This document shows positions 11,842-22,393 of a stretch of 64,000 nt of DNA, piece by piece. Location of the stretch: NCBI RefSeq assembly GCF_000378305.1, contig NZ_KB899538.1, forward strand, positions 744,001 to 808,000, given 5' to 3'. The position numbers were made by a program, and so were the translations under genes. The stretch's first letter is position 1, and each line of letters begins with the position of its first letter. The notes beneath the pieces were generated by a model. That model saw nothing but the letters and a program-made list of their open reading frames with translations, made no database searches and was not told the origin of the DNA. This DNA comes from Thioalkalivibrio sp. ALJ12. GTDB taxonomy: Bacteria; Pseudomonadota; Gammaproteobacteria; Ectothiorhodospirales; Ectothiorhodospiraceae.

Positions 11842-13032
11842 TCAGGTCAGCGTGCCCAGATCGAACAGGCGGTGGTGTTCACGGATGGCGTGGCGGTCGG
11901 TCATGCCTGCGATGTAGTCGGCAATCGCGCGCTGCGGCGCATGCGGATCGGCCTCGGCGATCTGCTCGGCATGCCGCTGGAAATGCTCGGGCATCAGCCG
12001 CGGCTCGGAGTCGAACGCGGCGAACAGTTCCTGGATCAGCTGGCGGGCCTTGTGCATCACCGCGTGGACCTGATGGTGGTGGTACAGGTTCTCGCGCAGA
12101 AAGCCCTTCAGCTCGCGCGCCTGGTCGGCCATCTCCGGGCTGAAACGGATCAGCGGCTGGCCCGCCTGGCGGATGTCGTCCGGGGTGGCGGGCCGCTGAT
12201 GATCAATCGCGGCTTGGCTGCTCTCGATCAGGTCGGAGACCAGGGCGTCGATCATGCGGCGGACGGTCTCGTGCTGAACCCGTCGCGGCTCGAGGTCCGG
12301 GTAGCGTGCGCGAACCGCTTCCAGGCACTCGCGGAACAGGCGGACCTCGGTCAACTGCTCCATGTCGAGCAGCCCGGAGCGCAGGCCGTCGTCGACATCG
12401 TGGTTGTTGTAGGCGATCTCGTCGGCCACGTTGGCCAGCTGCGCCTCCAGCGAGGGCTGCTGCTTCTCGAGAAAGCGCACGCCGATCGTGCCCAGTTCTC
12501 GCGCACGCTGCGGCGAGCAGTGCTTGAGGATGCCCTCGCGCGTCTCGAAGGTCAGGTTGAGCCCGTCGAATTCCGCGTAGTGACGTTCCAGCAGGTCGAC
12601 GATGCGCAGCGACTGCAGGTTGTGCTCGAAGCCACCGTACCCCTTCATGCAGTCGTTCAGGGCATGCTGGCCGGCATGGCCAAACGGGGTGTGGCCGAGG
12701 TCGTGCGCCAGGGCGATGGCCTCGACCAGGTCCTCGTTCAGACGCAGCGCGCGCGCGATCGAGCGCCCGATCTGCGCGACCTCCAGCGAGTGGGTCAGGC
12801 GGTTGCGGAACAGGTCGCCCTCGTGGCTGATGAAGACCTGGGTCTTGTATTCCAGGCGACGAAACGCGCTGGAATGCACGATGCGATCGCGGTCGCGCTG
12901 GAAATCGCTGCGGTGGCGTGGCGCCGCTTCCGGGTGGGCGCGCCCGCGCGAGGCCGCGGGGTCGGCGGCGTACGACGCGAGCCCGGAGGCCCGGTCGACC
13001 CGGGGTGTGGTGGCCAGGGCCTCAGGCGACAC
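11842..13032 (-). CDS. dgt: deoxyguanosinetriphosphate triphosphohydrolase-like protein, 396 aa
   Basis: HD-domain dNTP triphosphohydrolase that cleaves dNTPs to nucleosides and triphosphate. Metal-binding HD residues are visible: H in [13 protein letters not shown] (~80), HD in [17 protein letters not shown] (~115-125) and a later D in [15 protein letters not shown]. The N-terminal signature [21 protein letters not shown] is typical of dGTPase-like proteins. It overlaps the end of aroB by 11 bp and ends 11 bp before the damX-like gene, so the three are probably one transcript. The C-terminal half ends in the family's usual pattern ([15 protein letters not shown]). Its position between aroB and damX differs from E. 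coli and Pseudomonas. Confidence 0.93.
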   Translation of the reverse strand: MSPEALATTPRVDRASGLASYAADPAASRGRAHPEAAPRHRSDFQRDRDRIVHSSAFRRLEYKTQVFISHEGDLFRNRLTHSLEVAQIGRSIARALRLNEDLVEAIALAHDLGHTPFGHAGQHALNDCMKGYGGFEHNLQSLRIVDLLERHYAEFDGLNLTFETREGILKHCSPQRARELGTIGVRFLEKQQPSLEAQLANVADEIAYNNHDVDDGLRSGLLDMEQLTEVRLFRECLEAVRARYPDLEPRRVQHETVRRMIDALVSDLIESSQAAIDHQRPATPDDIRQAGQPLIRFSPEMADQARELKGFLRENLYHHHQVHAVMHKARQLIQELFAAFDSEPRLMPEHFQRHAEQIAEADPHAPQRAIADYIAGMTDRHAIREHHRLFDLGTLT

Positions 13033-14146
13033 GGGTGCCCTCGTGCAGGGTCGCGTCCAGCGCCGACACGTCGAACTGGTCGGTGAGTTCGGCCTGGCCG
13101 ATCCCCCGCAGCAGCACCAGACGCAGACGGCCGCTGGCGACCTTCTTGTCGATCGCCATCAGCTCGCGGAAGCGCTCGGCGCTCATGCTGTCCGGTGGAT
13201 CCAGGGCCAGGCCGGCGCGCTGGATCAGGGCCTCGGCGCGTTCGCGCTCGGCCGTGCTCAGCCAGCCCATGCGCTCCGACATGCGCGCGGCCATCGCCAT
13301 ACCCGTGCCCACGGCCTCGCCGTGCAGCCATTCGCCGTAGCCCATGCCGGCCTCGATTGCGTGGCCGAAGGTATGGCCCAGGTTCAGCAGGGCGCGGATG
13401 CCGCCTTCGCGTTCGTCGGCGGCGACGATCTCGGCCTTGCAGGCGCAGGAGCGGTGAATGGCCCGGGCCAGCGCCTCGGGCTCCAGGGCGCGCAGCTCGT
13501 CGATATGCGCCTCCAGCCAGGCGAAGAACTCGGCGTCGCGGATCAGCCCGTACTTGATGACCTCGGCGAGCCCGGCCTGCAGCTCGCGCTCGGGCAGTGT
13601 CTTCAGGGTGTCGGTGTCGATCAGCACCGCGCGCGGTTGGTGGAAGGCGCCGATCATGTTCTTGCCCAGCGGGTGGTTGACCCCGGTCTTGCCGCCCACC
13701 GAGGAGTCGACCTGGGCCAGTAGGGTGGTCGGCACCTGCACGAAGTCGATCCCGCGCTGGTAGATAGCGGCGGCGAAGCCGGCGATATCGCCCACCACGC
13801 CCCCGCCCAGCGCGACAATGCGGCTGCCCCGGTCGAACCGGGCCTCCAGCAGGCGGGTGATGATCGATTCCACTGTGGCCAGGGTCTTGTGGGCCTCGCC
13901 ATCGGGCAGTTCGATCCATAGGGTCTCGCCGGCGATCCCGCACTGGACGAGCGTTTCGCGCAGAGCCTCGCCGTAAAGCGGGCCCACGGTGGTGTTGGTC
14001 ACCACCGCCACGCGGCGGCCCTCGAGCGCCGGGCGCAGGGTGTCGGCGGCGGCGAGCTGGCCCGGTCCGATCCGGATGGGGTAGCTGCGCTCGCCCAGCT
14101 CGACGTTCAGGTTCTGTGTGCCGGGTGCGTTCATCAGGGGCATCAT
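13022..14146 (-). CDS. aroB: 3-dehydroquinate synthase AroB, 374 aa
   Basis: Second step of the shikimate pathway: DAHP to 3-dehydroquinate, using NAD+ and a divalent metal. Visible: the glycine-rich NAD segment [16 protein letters not shown] (~105), [24 protein letters not shown] (~135-160), and metal ligands in EVIKYGLI and GHTFGHAIE. Three in-frame ATGs (14146, 14143, 14134) are possible; the one at 14134 (MNAPGTQNL) gives a more usual N-terminus, and no strong RBS decides. Its normal neighbour aroK is at 25750 next to pilQ, and upstream here is divergent rpsU. Confidence 0.96.
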   Translation of the reverse strand: MMPLMNAPGTQNLNVELGERSYPIRIGPGQLAAADTLRPALEGRRVAVVTNTTVGPLYGEALRETLVQCGIAGETLWIELPDGEAHKTLATVESIITRLLEARFDRGSRIVALGGGVVGDIAGFAAAIYQRGIDFVQVPTTLLAQVDSSVGGKTGVNHPLGKNMIGAFHQPRAVLIDTDTLKTLPERELQAGLAEVIKYGLIRDAEFFAWLEAHIDELRALEPEALARAIHRSCACKAEIVAADEREGGIRALLNLGHTFGHAIEAGMGYGEWLHGEAVGTGMAMAARMSERMGWLSTAERERAEALIQRAGLALDPPDSMSAERFRELMAIDKKVASGRLRLVLLRGIGQAELTDQFDVSALDATLHEGTRVA

Positions 14147-14210
14147 AGCGTGCGTGCCGCTTTGGGCGTAAGCGTGTGCGCGGTCAGGATGGGCATCGCT
14201 TCACGGACTT

Positions 14211-14238
14211 TTGCAAATGGCGCCGGTTGGATTACCAT
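14211..14238 (+). promoter_or_regulatory. candidate sigma-70 promoter of rpsU
   Basis: TTGCAA (14211-14216), a 16-bp spacer and TACCAT (14233-14238) lie about 85 bp before the rpsU start. This gives a leader of about 78 nt that carries the hairpin at 14254-14277. Confidence 0.45.
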
Positions 14239-14253
14239 AGGGAGTTCTGCATG

Positions 14254-14285
14254 GCTGCCCGGAGTGTTTCGGGTGGCGTTTTTGT
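14254..14285 (+). terminator. terminator-like hairpin in the rpsU leader (possible attenuator)
   Basis: GCTGCCCG (14254-14261) pairs with CGGGTGGC (14270-14277) as 8 bp with two G-U wobbles around an 8-nt loop. It is followed at once by GTTTTTGTTTT. It sits between the candidate promoter and the rpsU ATG at 14323, so it would terminate or attenuate rpsU-yqeY transcription rather than end another gene: aroB diverges from here. Confidence 0.5.
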
Positions 14286-14322
14286 TTTGGTAGACGAATC
14301 AGCATTCGCATCCGGAGATTGT

Positions 14323-14538
14323 ATGCCGCACGTACGAGTTCGCGAGAATGAGCCCTTCGAGGTTGCCCTGCGCCGTTTCAAGCGCACCTGTGAAAAGGCC
14401 GGCGTGGTCGCGGAAGTCCGCCGCCGCGAGTATTACGAAAAGCCGACCACCGAGCGCAAGCGCAAGGCCGCCGCAGCGGTGAAGCGCCAGCTGAAGAAGA
14501 ATTCCCGCGACATGACCCGCCGGGTGCGTCTGTACTAA
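14323..14538 (+). CDS. rpsU: 30S ribosomal protein S21, 71 aa
   Basis: Small-subunit protein needed for efficient initiation on natural mRNAs. The sequence [20 protein letters not shown] through [14 protein letters not shown] is the standard S21, full length at 71 aa and very basic in its second half. The ATG at 14323 is preceded by CCGGAGATTGT, a good RBS; the upstream frame extension is rejected. yqeY follows after 42 bp. In related genomes dnaG and rpoD follow yqeY; here gltD does. Confidence 0.98.
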   Translation: MPHVRVRENEPFEVALRRFKRTCEKAGVVAEVRRREYYEKPTTERKRKAAAAVKRQLKKNSRDMTRRVRLY

Positions 14539-14580
14539 GAATCGTCACTCGGGCCTCAGGCCCGGATCGAGGACCCTTCG

Positions 14581-15030
14581 ATGTCGCTCAAGGCCCGGTT
14601 GCAGGATGACGTCAAGCAGGCCATGCGGGCCCGGGAGAAGGAGCGCCTTGGGGCGTTGCGCCTGATCCAGGCCGAGGTCTCGCAGTTCGAGGTCGACGAG
14701 CGGCGCGAAGCCGACGACGACGCGGTGCTGGCCATCCTGAACCGGATGCTCAAGCAGCGTCGCGACTCCATCGACCAGTACCGCAAGGGCGGTCGCGAGG
14801 ACCTGGCCGAGCGCGAGGCCGCCGAGATCACGGTGATCGAGGCCTACATGCCCGAGCCGCTGGGCGACGCCGAGCTGGAGCAGATGATCGGCGAGGCGAT
14901 CGCCGAGACCGGCGCGGCCGGTCCCAGCGATATGGGCAAGGTGATGGGCGTGCTCAAGCCCCGGGTCTTCGGCCGCGCGGACATGGGCGTCGTCAGTCAG
15001 AAGGTCCGTACCGCGCTGGGGATTTCTTGA
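14581..15030 (+). CDS. yqeY: GatB/YqeY domain-containing protein, 149 aa
   Basis: Small soluble all-helical protein related to the tail domain of the GatB amidotransferase subunit. Its cellular role is not firmly known; a link to tRNA-dependent amidation is assumed from the fold. The sequence MSLKARLQDDVKQAMRAREK, MLKQRRDSIDQYRKGGREDL and a C-terminal GPSDMGKVMGVLKPRVFGRADM is typical and full length. It is the normal companion of rpsU and dnaG. The next 98 bp lead to gltD and hold the inferred right inversion breakpoint. Confidence 0.92.
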   Translation: MSLKARLQDDVKQAMRAREKERLGALRLIQAEVSQFEVDERREADDDAVLAILNRMLKQRRDSIDQYRKGGREDLAEREAAEITVIEAYMPEPLGDAELEQMIGEAIAETGAAGPSDMGKVMGVLKPRVFGRADMGVVSQKVRTALGIS

Positions 15031-15125
15031 CCGTTACGCTCGGTTGAGCGAAACGTTCCTTTCCTGAACGCATGAACGGTTGAACCCCGTGGCGTCATGC
15101 CGCCGGTTCCCGTCGGAGCGAGTGA

Positions 15126-16532
<1,407 letters not shown>

Positions 16533-16540
16533 GTTTTTCG

Positions 16541-17599
16541 ATGTCCCAGACCCTGAAGAATGACCGTCTGCTGCGTGCGTTGCTGCGCGAGCCCGTGGAT
16601 CGCCCGCCGATCTGGATCATGCGCCAGGCCGGGCGCTACCTGCCGGAGTACCGCGAGACCCGCGCCCAGGCCGGCAGCTTCATGAATCTGTGTCAGAACC
16701 CGGAGCTGGCCTGCGAAGTCACCATGCAGCCGCTGCGCCGGTTCCCGCTGGACGCGGCGATCCTGTTCTCGGACATCCTGACTATCCCGGATGCGATGGG
16801 CCTGGGACTCTATTTCGAGACCGGCGAGGGCCCTCGTTTCCGCGACCCGATCCGTTCGCTCGAGGCGATCGAGAACCTGCCGGTGCCGGATCCCGAGCAG
16901 GAGCTGCGCTATGTGATGGATGCAGTGCGCCTGATCCGCCGCGAGCTGAATGGCGAAGTGCCGCTGATCGGCTTTGCCGGCAGCCCGTGGACGCTGGCCA
17001 CCTATATGGTCGAGGGTCAGGGCTCGCGCGACTTCGCCGAGACCAAGCGGCTGATGTACGGCGAACCGCAGGCGATGCACGCCTTGCTGCAGAAGGTCGC
17101 CACCGCGGTTACCGAATACCTGAACGCGCAGATTCGCGCCGGTGCGCAGGCCGTGATGGTCTTCGATACCTGGGGCGGTTCGCTTACGCCGCGCGGCTAT
17201 CGCGAATTCTCGCTGGCCTACATGCAACGCATCGTGGATGGCCTGATTCGGGACCACGACGGCCGTCGCGTGCCGGTTACCCTGTTCACCAAGGGTGGCG
17301 ATGCCTGGCTCGAGGCGCAGGCCGAGACCGGTGCCGATGCGCTGGGGCTGGACTGGACGATCGAGATTGCCGAGGCCAGCCGTCGTGTGGGCGATCGCGT
17401 GGCGCTGCAGGGCAACCTGGATCCGTCGGTGCTGTACGCGCCGGATGCGGTGGTGCGCGAGGAGGCCCTGCGGGTGCTGGACGGCTTCGACCGGGACACC
17501 GGTCATGTCTTCAACCTGGGGCACGGGATTCATCCGGGGATCGACCCGGAACGGGTGGCAACCCTGGTTGAGACCGTCACCTCCTACCGCCGCGACTAA
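16541..17599 (+). CDS. hemE: uroporphyrinogen decarboxylase HemE, 352 aa
   Basis: Decarboxylates the four acetate side chains of uroporphyrinogen III to give coproporphyrinogen III in haem synthesis. The active-site loop [20 protein letters not shown] is at the N-terminus, and [15 protein letters not shown] and [13 protein letters not shown] are in family positions. The ATG at 16541 ([14 protein letters not shown]) matches the E. coli start; an upstream TTG in frame would overlap the gltD stop and is rejected. The gltD-hemE order is the conserved Pseudomonas order. Confidence 0.96.
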   Translation: MSQTLKNDRLLRALLREPVDRPPIWIMRQAGRYLPEYRETRAQAGSFMNLCQNPELACEVTMQPLRRFPLDAAILFSDILTIPDAMGLGLYFETGEGPRFRDPIRSLEAIENLPVPDPEQELRYVMDAVRLIRRELNGEVPLIGFAGSPWTLATYMVEGQGSRDFAETKRLMYGEPQAMHALLQKVATAVTEYLNAQIRAGAQAVMVFDTWGGSLTPRGYREFSLAYMQRIVDGLIRDHDGRRVPVTLFTKGGDAWLEAQAETGADALGLDWTIEIAEASRRVGDRVALQGNLDPSVLYAPDAVVREEALRVLDGFDRDTGHVFNLGHGIHPGIDPERVATLVETVTSYRRD

Positions 17600-17620
17600 G
17601 GCAGCGGCGCCTTCCTGGCG

Positions 17621-18250
17621 TCAGGACGCGTCGGCCGCCGCTGGTGCGTCGGCGTTCGCGGCGGCCAGCAGCCTGTCCACGTCCGCGAGCCCTGCGCGGG
17701 CCATGGGCTTGCCGTCCACCGGCGACGGCGGCGCCTGGCGCAGCCCGTCCAGCGGGAATACGGTCAGTTCAATGTCCGTGTCATTCGGCCCGCGAAAACT
17801 CAGAAACGGTACCCGCTGCTCGCGCCCCTGCCGGCTGCGATAGCGCCGTTCGCCCGTCTGGCAGCGGATTCCGCGCTCGCCCAGGTCGAGGATGACCTCC
17901 TCCACCGTCTCGGCAAATGCATGCAGATTGACCAGCGGCTGGCGTTCGACGATGCCGTCCAGCAGCGGGCCGACCAGGCGTGGTTCCAGTGCCGAAAGCC
18001 GCTCCATGACGATCCGGGCGGCCTCGAGGCGTTCGCGGTAGGCCTGGCGGCTGTCGTCCGTTGCGAACAGGCGGCTGCGTTCGATCGCAGCCGCCTGAAT
18101 CTCGATATTGCGCGGCATCTCGTGGCGCGGTTCGACACCCAGATGCTCGGCAGCCTTGCGCTTGGCCAGCGCGAAGTCGCGGATGCCATCGTCGAGCAGG
18201 ATCCGCGCGGCCTCCTGTGCCAGCTCCTGGCGAATACGCGAGGGGCTCAT
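17621..18250 (-). CDS. conserved hypothetical protein coupled to ponA, 209 aa
   Basis: I do not recognise a named family with certainty. The ATG at 18250 (MSPSRIRQELAQEAARIL) overlaps the ponA stop as ATGA, implying translational coupling; the upstream extension into ponA is rejected. The protein is soluble. An N-terminal helical part (ALAKRKAAEHLGVEPRHEMPRNIEIQAA) precedes a mixed region with a possible nucleotidyltransferase-like helix (FAETVEEVILDLGERGIRC) and a polar segment (DTDIELTVFPLDGL). It ends in an Ala-rich tail. It is convergent with hemE, with a 21-bp gap. Confidence 0.75.
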   Translation of the reverse strand: MSPSRIRQELAQEAARILLDDGIRDFALAKRKAAEHLGVEPRHEMPRNIEIQAAAIERSRLFATDDSRQAYRERLEAARIVMERLSALEPRLVGPLLDGIVERQPLVNLHAFAETVEEVILDLGERGIRCQTGERRYRSRQGREQRVPFLSFRGPNDTDIELTVFPLDGLRQAPPSPVDGKPMARAGLADVDRLLAAANADAPAAADAS

Positions 18251-20622
18251 CAGAACACCGACTCGGCCGGGCCCTGACCATTCTCCCCGCGGGGGCCCGC
18301 CGGGGCCTGGCCGCGTTCCGGTACCTGCTGCGGGATCAGCCACTGGATATTCGCCCCCGGGGTCTCCTCGCTTGGTGCGCGGCGGCCGTCTGGCAGGATC
18401 GCCACGCGCTGCAGGTCATCGGGACGTTCCACGGGGCGCTCCGGTGTGTCGGTCAGCACCGAGTCCATGAATCGAATCCAGAGCGGGAGCGCCGTGCGCC
18501 CACCACTCTCGCGCCGGCCCAGTTCGCGGTTGTCGTCGAACCCGACCCAGGCGGTCGCGACGATGTCGGCGTTGAACCCCGAGAACCAGGCATCGCGATA
18601 GCTGTTGGTCGTGCCGGTCTTGCCGGCGAGATCCGAGCGTCCCAGCTGCTGCGCCTGACGCCCGGTGCCGGCGGTGATTACGTGCCCCAGCATGTTGCTC
18701 ATCTGCCAGGCGGCACCCGGGTCCAGCACCTGTGCCGGGTCGGTATACTGCAGCGGACCCCCGCTGGCGTTCAGGTACAGGTCCTGGCCGGCCGGGTTCT
18801 CGCAGGGTTCGGGGCAGGCGCGTTCGGTCGGGGCTGTGTAGAGGACCTCGCCGTCGTCCGTCTCGATGCGCGTGATGATCCACGGGCTGTACAGTTTCCC
18901 GCCGGAGGCAAAAACGCTGTAGGCATTGTTCAGCTGCAAGGGCGTGACCCCGCCAGTGCCGAGCACCATCGACAGGTTGCTCGGGTGCTTGTCCGGATCC
19001 AGACCGAACCGCGGCAGCTGTTCGTGCACGCGTTGCGGACCCAGGCTGTTGAGCAGGCGGATCGACGCCAGATTGCGCGACTGAGCCAGGGCGTCGCGCA
19101 TGCTCATCTCGCCCTGAAACTGCCGCGAGTAGTTCTGCGGGCGCCACTCCGCACCCAGCGCGGGGTCGTCAAAGACCATCGGCGCGTCGACCAGCATGCC
19201 GTCCGGGCGGTAGCCATCCTGCAGCGCCAGCGCGTACACCAGCGGCTTGAACGCAGAGCCGGGCTGTCGTTGCGCCTGGGTGCTGCGATCGTAGCGATTC
19301 TCGAAGAAATCGAAGCCTCCCGCGAGCGCAACGATGGCCCCGTCGGCCGGCGATTGGGCGATTACCGCGCCAGTGACTTCGGGTTTCTGTGCCAGGCGCC
19401 AGCGTCCGTCGGTGTGGGGCCTGACGCGGATCACGTCGCCCGGCTCGAACTCGGGGTTGCGTGCCCATTCCTGATCGCGGGGTTCGATGGTGAGTTCGCC
19501 GATCTGGCCGCCGTCGACGTGCAGCGTGCCGTCTCCGTCGCGTTCCACGACGACCACGGGAAACAGCAGGCGCCCGTGTACGCCCTGTGTCTTGAGGGCG
19601 CGCTGGCGTGCCTCGGCGTCGGCCATGGTCTCGTCGCTCAGCTGATCTTCGGGCCCGCGATAACCGTGGCGTTCGTCGTATTCCAGCAGGCCCTCGCGCA
19701 GGGCCTGGTTGGCGGCTTCCTGGTAACGGGAGTCAATCGATGTATGGACCTGCAGGCCGCGCCGGTAGGCGTCCTCGCCCCAGAGGTTAAAGACGATCTG
19801 GCGGGCCGCCTCCGCCACCCAGTGGGCATCGACCTCGGTCGCGGCCACGTGCCGCTCGGACGATACCGGGCGGGCCACCGCCTCCTCGTATTCCGATTCG
19901 CTGATCGCGCCGGTATCCAGCATGCGCCGCAGCACGTAATTGCGGCGGATCTCCGCGCGCTGGGCACTGGCAACGGGGTTGGTTGTGGACGGCGCCTTCG
20001 GAAGGGCCGCCAGTACCGCGATCTCGTCCAGCTCCAGCTCATCGATCGAGCGGCCGTAGTAGACCCGAGCGGCTGCCTCGATCCCGTAGGCGCGCTGGCC
20101 CAGGTAGATCTTGTTCAGGTATAGCTCAAGGATCTCGTCCTTGCTCATCTCCTGTTCCATGCGAATGGCCAGGAAGATCTCCCGCAGCTTGCGCTCGTAG
20201 GTGCGGTCGCGGGTCAGAAAGACATTGCGCGCCAGCTGCATGGTAATGGTGGAGCCCCCCTGGCTGCGTTCGCCGCGAGTGGAGATCTCGTTGATCGCCG
20301 CTCGTGCCAGGCCAACGATGTCGACCCCGGGATGGTCGTAGAAGCGCTCGTCCTCGGCCGCGATGAACGCCTGGCGGACGCGCTCGGGGATGTCCTCGAT
20401 GGGCAGGGGAATGCGGCGTTCTTCCGCGAATTCGCCCATCAGCAGGCCGTCCGCGGTGCGGACTTGCAATGGGGTTTGCAGGCGCACGTCGCGCACCGCC
20501 TCCGCTTCGGGGAGGGTCGGGGCGTAGTGCACGTACAGGGCTGCAATGGCTGCGGATACGCCGATTCCGGCCGCAAGGATCAGGGCCAGCAACGCCGCAA
20601 AAATCTTGAGAATCGGCTTCAT
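18250..20622 (-). CDS. mrcA: bifunctional penicillin-binding protein 1A, 790 aa
   Basis: Class A PBP (ponA/mrcA) that polymerises and cross-links peptidoglycan at the outer face of the inner membrane. One N-terminal membrane anchor (~5-30) is followed by the GT51 glycosyltransferase domain with catalytic Glu in AAEDERFYDHPG (~90) and GGSTITMQLARN (~125). An OB-like insert separates it from the transpeptidase domain. There the SxxK Ser is in PGSAFKPLVY (~465), SxN in QSRNLAS (~530) and KTG in LAGKTGTTNSY (~670). It is divergent from pilM, the standard gammaproteobacterial arrangement. Confidence 0.96.
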   Translation of the reverse strand: MKPILKIFAALLALILAAGIGVSAAIAALYVHYAPTLPEAEAVRDVRLQTPLQVRTADGLLMGEFAEERRIPLPIEDIPERVRQAFIAAEDERFYDHPGVDIVGLARAAINEISTRGERSQGGSTITMQLARNVFLTRDRTYERKLREIFLAIRMEQEMSKDEILELYLNKIYLGQRAYGIEAAARVYYGRSIDELELDEIAVLAALPKAPSTTNPVASAQRAEIRRNYVLRRMLDTGAISESEYEEAVARPVSSERHVAATEVDAHWVAEAARQIVFNLWGEDAYRRGLQVHTSIDSRYQEAANQALREGLLEYDERHGYRGPEDQLSDETMADAEARQRALKTQGVHGRLLFPVVVVERDGDGTLHVDGGQIGELTIEPRDQEWARNPEFEPGDVIRVRPHTDGRWRLAQKPEVTGAVIAQSPADGAIVALAGGFDFFENRYDRSTQAQRQPGSAFKPLVYALALQDGYRPDGMLVDAPMVFDDPALGAEWRPQNYSRQFQGEMSMRDALAQSRNLASIRLLNSLGPQRVHEQLPRFGLDPDKHPSNLSMVLGTGGVTPLQLNNAYSVFASGGKLYSPWIITRIETDDGEVLYTAPTERACPEPCENPAGQDLYLNASGGPLQYTDPAQVLDPGAAWQMSNMLGHVITAGTGRQAQQLGRSDLAGKTGTTNSYRDAWFSGFNADIVATAWVGFDDNRELGRRESGGRTALPLWIRFMDSVLTDTPERPVERPDDLQRVAILPDGRRAPSEETPGANIQWLIPQQVPERGQAPAGPRGENGQGPAESVF

Positions 20623-20670
20623 GACTGTAGAAAAAGTGGGGCCAAGTTAAGAATCAGCTTTCAAAGCAAC

Positions 20671-20698
20671 TTGCAACCCGGATTTTGGAGTGTATATT
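20671..20698 (+). promoter_or_regulatory. candidate sigma-70 promoter of pilMNOPQ
   Basis: TTGCAA (20671-20676), a 16-bp spacer and TATATT (20693-20698) lie in the unusually AT-rich divergent spacer between ponA and pilM. This gives a leader of about 60 nt to the pilM GTG. Confidence 0.5.
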
Positions 20699-20765
20699 GT
20701 GAACGAGCTAGCATACTTGATTGTAACGCTACCAGTTACTTTCATTGGGGTATACAGGGGGATGT

Positions 20766-21833
20766 GTGCTGAGTCTCGGAAAGAGCAAGCAGGGACTGCT
20801 GGGCGTGGATGTCAGCTCCGCCGCCGTGAAGGTGCTGGAGCTGGCCCGGCAAGGTAAGGGCTACCGTGTCGAGGCCTTTGCGGTGGAGCCGCTGCCGGAT
20901 GGTGTGATGGTGGACAAGGTCTGCCAGGACACCGAGGCGGTGGGGAACGCACTCGCCCGCGCGGTGAAGCGCTCCGGCACAAAGCTCAAGCACTGCGCCA
21001 TGGCCGTGCCGTCCTCGGCGGTCATCACCAAGACCATCCAGATGTCGGCCACGCTCAGCGACACTGAGCTCGAGGGCCAGGTGTTCGTCGAGGCCGATCA
21101 GTACATCCCCTACACCCTGGAAGAGGTCAATCTCGACTTCCAGGTCCTCGGCAAGAACGAAAAGAATCCCCAGCTGGTCGACGTCCTGGTCGTCGCCTCG
21201 CGGCGCGAGAACGTCGAATCGCGTGTGGCGATCGCCGAATCCGCCAAGCTCACCCCCGAGCTGGTGGATGTCGAGGCCTACGCGATCGAGCACGCCTCTG
21301 AACGACTGGTCGAGCAGATCCCCGATCGCGAGAACAAGCCCATCGTCGCGATTGTCGACGTCGGCTCATCGGTAACGGCGGTGTATGTCGTCAGCCAGAC
21401 CGAGGGCGTGATCTATACCCGCGAGCAGAATTTCGGCGGCCGCATGCTGACCGAGGAGATCATGCGCCGCTACAGCATGAACTATCAGGAGGCCGGCTCC
21501 GCCAAGATGAGCGGTGATCTTCCGGCCGACTACGTCAGCAATATCCTCGAGCCGTTCAAGCAGACGATGATGGATCAGATCCAGCGTCTGCTGCAGTACT
21601 TCTACGTGACCCGCCCGCAGGACTCGATCGACCACATCCTGCTGGGTGGCGGCTGTGCCGCGATCGCGGGTGTCGACGAGATGCTCGAGGAAAGTTCCGG
21701 GACCCCGGTATCCGTCGCCAACCCGTTCCGTGGCATGGCGCTTTCCCGTCGTGTGAATCAGCAGCGCTTCGCCAATGATGCCCCCGCGCTGCTTACGGCC
21801 TGTGGCCTGGCCATCAGGGGGTACGCCGGATGA
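20766..21833 (+). CDS. pilM: type IV pilus assembly protein PilM, 355 aa
   Basis: Cytoplasmic actin-like protein that binds the N-terminal tail of PilN and forms the inner alignment ring of the type IV pilus machine. The GTG at 20766 follows AGGGGGATGT and gives MLSLGKSKQGLLGVDVSS, which matches Pseudomonas PilM; the longer frame from 20745 is rejected. Actin-fold phosphate loops are visible (GVDVSSAAVKVLEL; VAIVDVGSSVTAVYVV ~200; LGGGCAAIAGVDEML ~300). The stop overlaps the pilN start by 4 bp. Confidence 0.95.
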   Translation: MLSLGKSKQGLLGVDVSSAAVKVLELARQGKGYRVEAFAVEPLPDGVMVDKVCQDTEAVGNALARAVKRSGTKLKHCAMAVPSSAVITKTIQMSATLSDTELEGQVFVEADQYIPYTLEEVNLDFQVLGKNEKNPQLVDVLVVASRRENVESRVAIAESAKLTPELVDVEAYAIEHASERLVEQIPDRENKPIVAIVDVGSSVTAVYVVSQTEGVIYTREQNFGGRMLTEEIMRRYSMNYQEAGSAKMSGDLPADYVSNILEPFKQTMMDQIQRLLQYFYVTRPQDSIDHILLGGGCAAIAGVDEMLEESSGTPVSVANPFRGMALSRRVNQQRFANDAPALLTACGLAIRGYAG

Positions 21834-22393
21834 TCTACATCAATCTCCTCCCCTGGCGCGAGAAGGCCCGCGAACAGCGGCGCAAGCAATTCTTCGGTGC
21901 CGTGGGCGGCGCGCTCGTGGTCGGCGTGTTGCTGGCGTTCGGCGCGCACACCTTTATGAGTGCGTTGATCGACCACCAGCAGTCGCGTAACCAGATGCTC
22001 GAGAGCGAGATCCGCGAGCTGGATCGAAAGATTGCTCGCATCCGCGATCTGGACGAGCAGCGCCAGGCCCTGATCGCGCGCATGGAAGTGATTCAGACCT
22101 TGCAGGCGCGCCGCCCAGAGGCCGTACATCTGTTCGATCAGCTGGTGGAGACGTTGCCGGACGGCACCTATCTCAACGAGGTGCGCCAGGAGGGCGAACG
22201 CATTCGTCTGACGGGGCGGGCCGAATCCAACACCCGGATCTCGACGCTGATGCGCCGCATCGACGCCTCGCCCTGGCTGGCCGATTCCAACCTGCAGATC
22301 ATCGAGACACGTGAAGACGGCAGCCTGCAGGTACGTGACTTCCGCCTCGACGCCAATCAGGCGCGGCCTTCGGATGTCGAGGAGGATTCCTGA
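21830..22393 (+). CDS. pilN: type IV pilus assembly protein PilN, 187 aa
   Basis: Inner-membrane alignment protein. The cytoplasmic tail MIYINLLPWREKAREQ carries the conserved INLLPWR motif that binds PilM. A membrane helix (~23-45) precedes a periplasmic coiled coil (RNQMLESEIRELDRKIARIR) and a ferredoxin-like fold that pairs with PilO. It overlaps pilM by 4 bp and pilO by 1 bp. Confidence 0.95.
   Translation: MIYINLLPWREKAREQRRKQFFGAVGGALVVGVLLAFGAHTFMSALIDHQQSRNQMLESEIRELDRKIARIRDLDEQRQALIARMEVIQTLQARRPEAVHLFDQLVETLPDGTYLNEVRQEGERIRLTGRAESNTRISTLMRRIDASPWLADSNLQIIETREDGSLQVRDFRLDANQARPSDVEEDS

Noticed and set aside
18061-20124. 687-aa open frame opposite ponA
   Set aside because: Antisense to a complete PBP1A with all catalytic motifs in frame.
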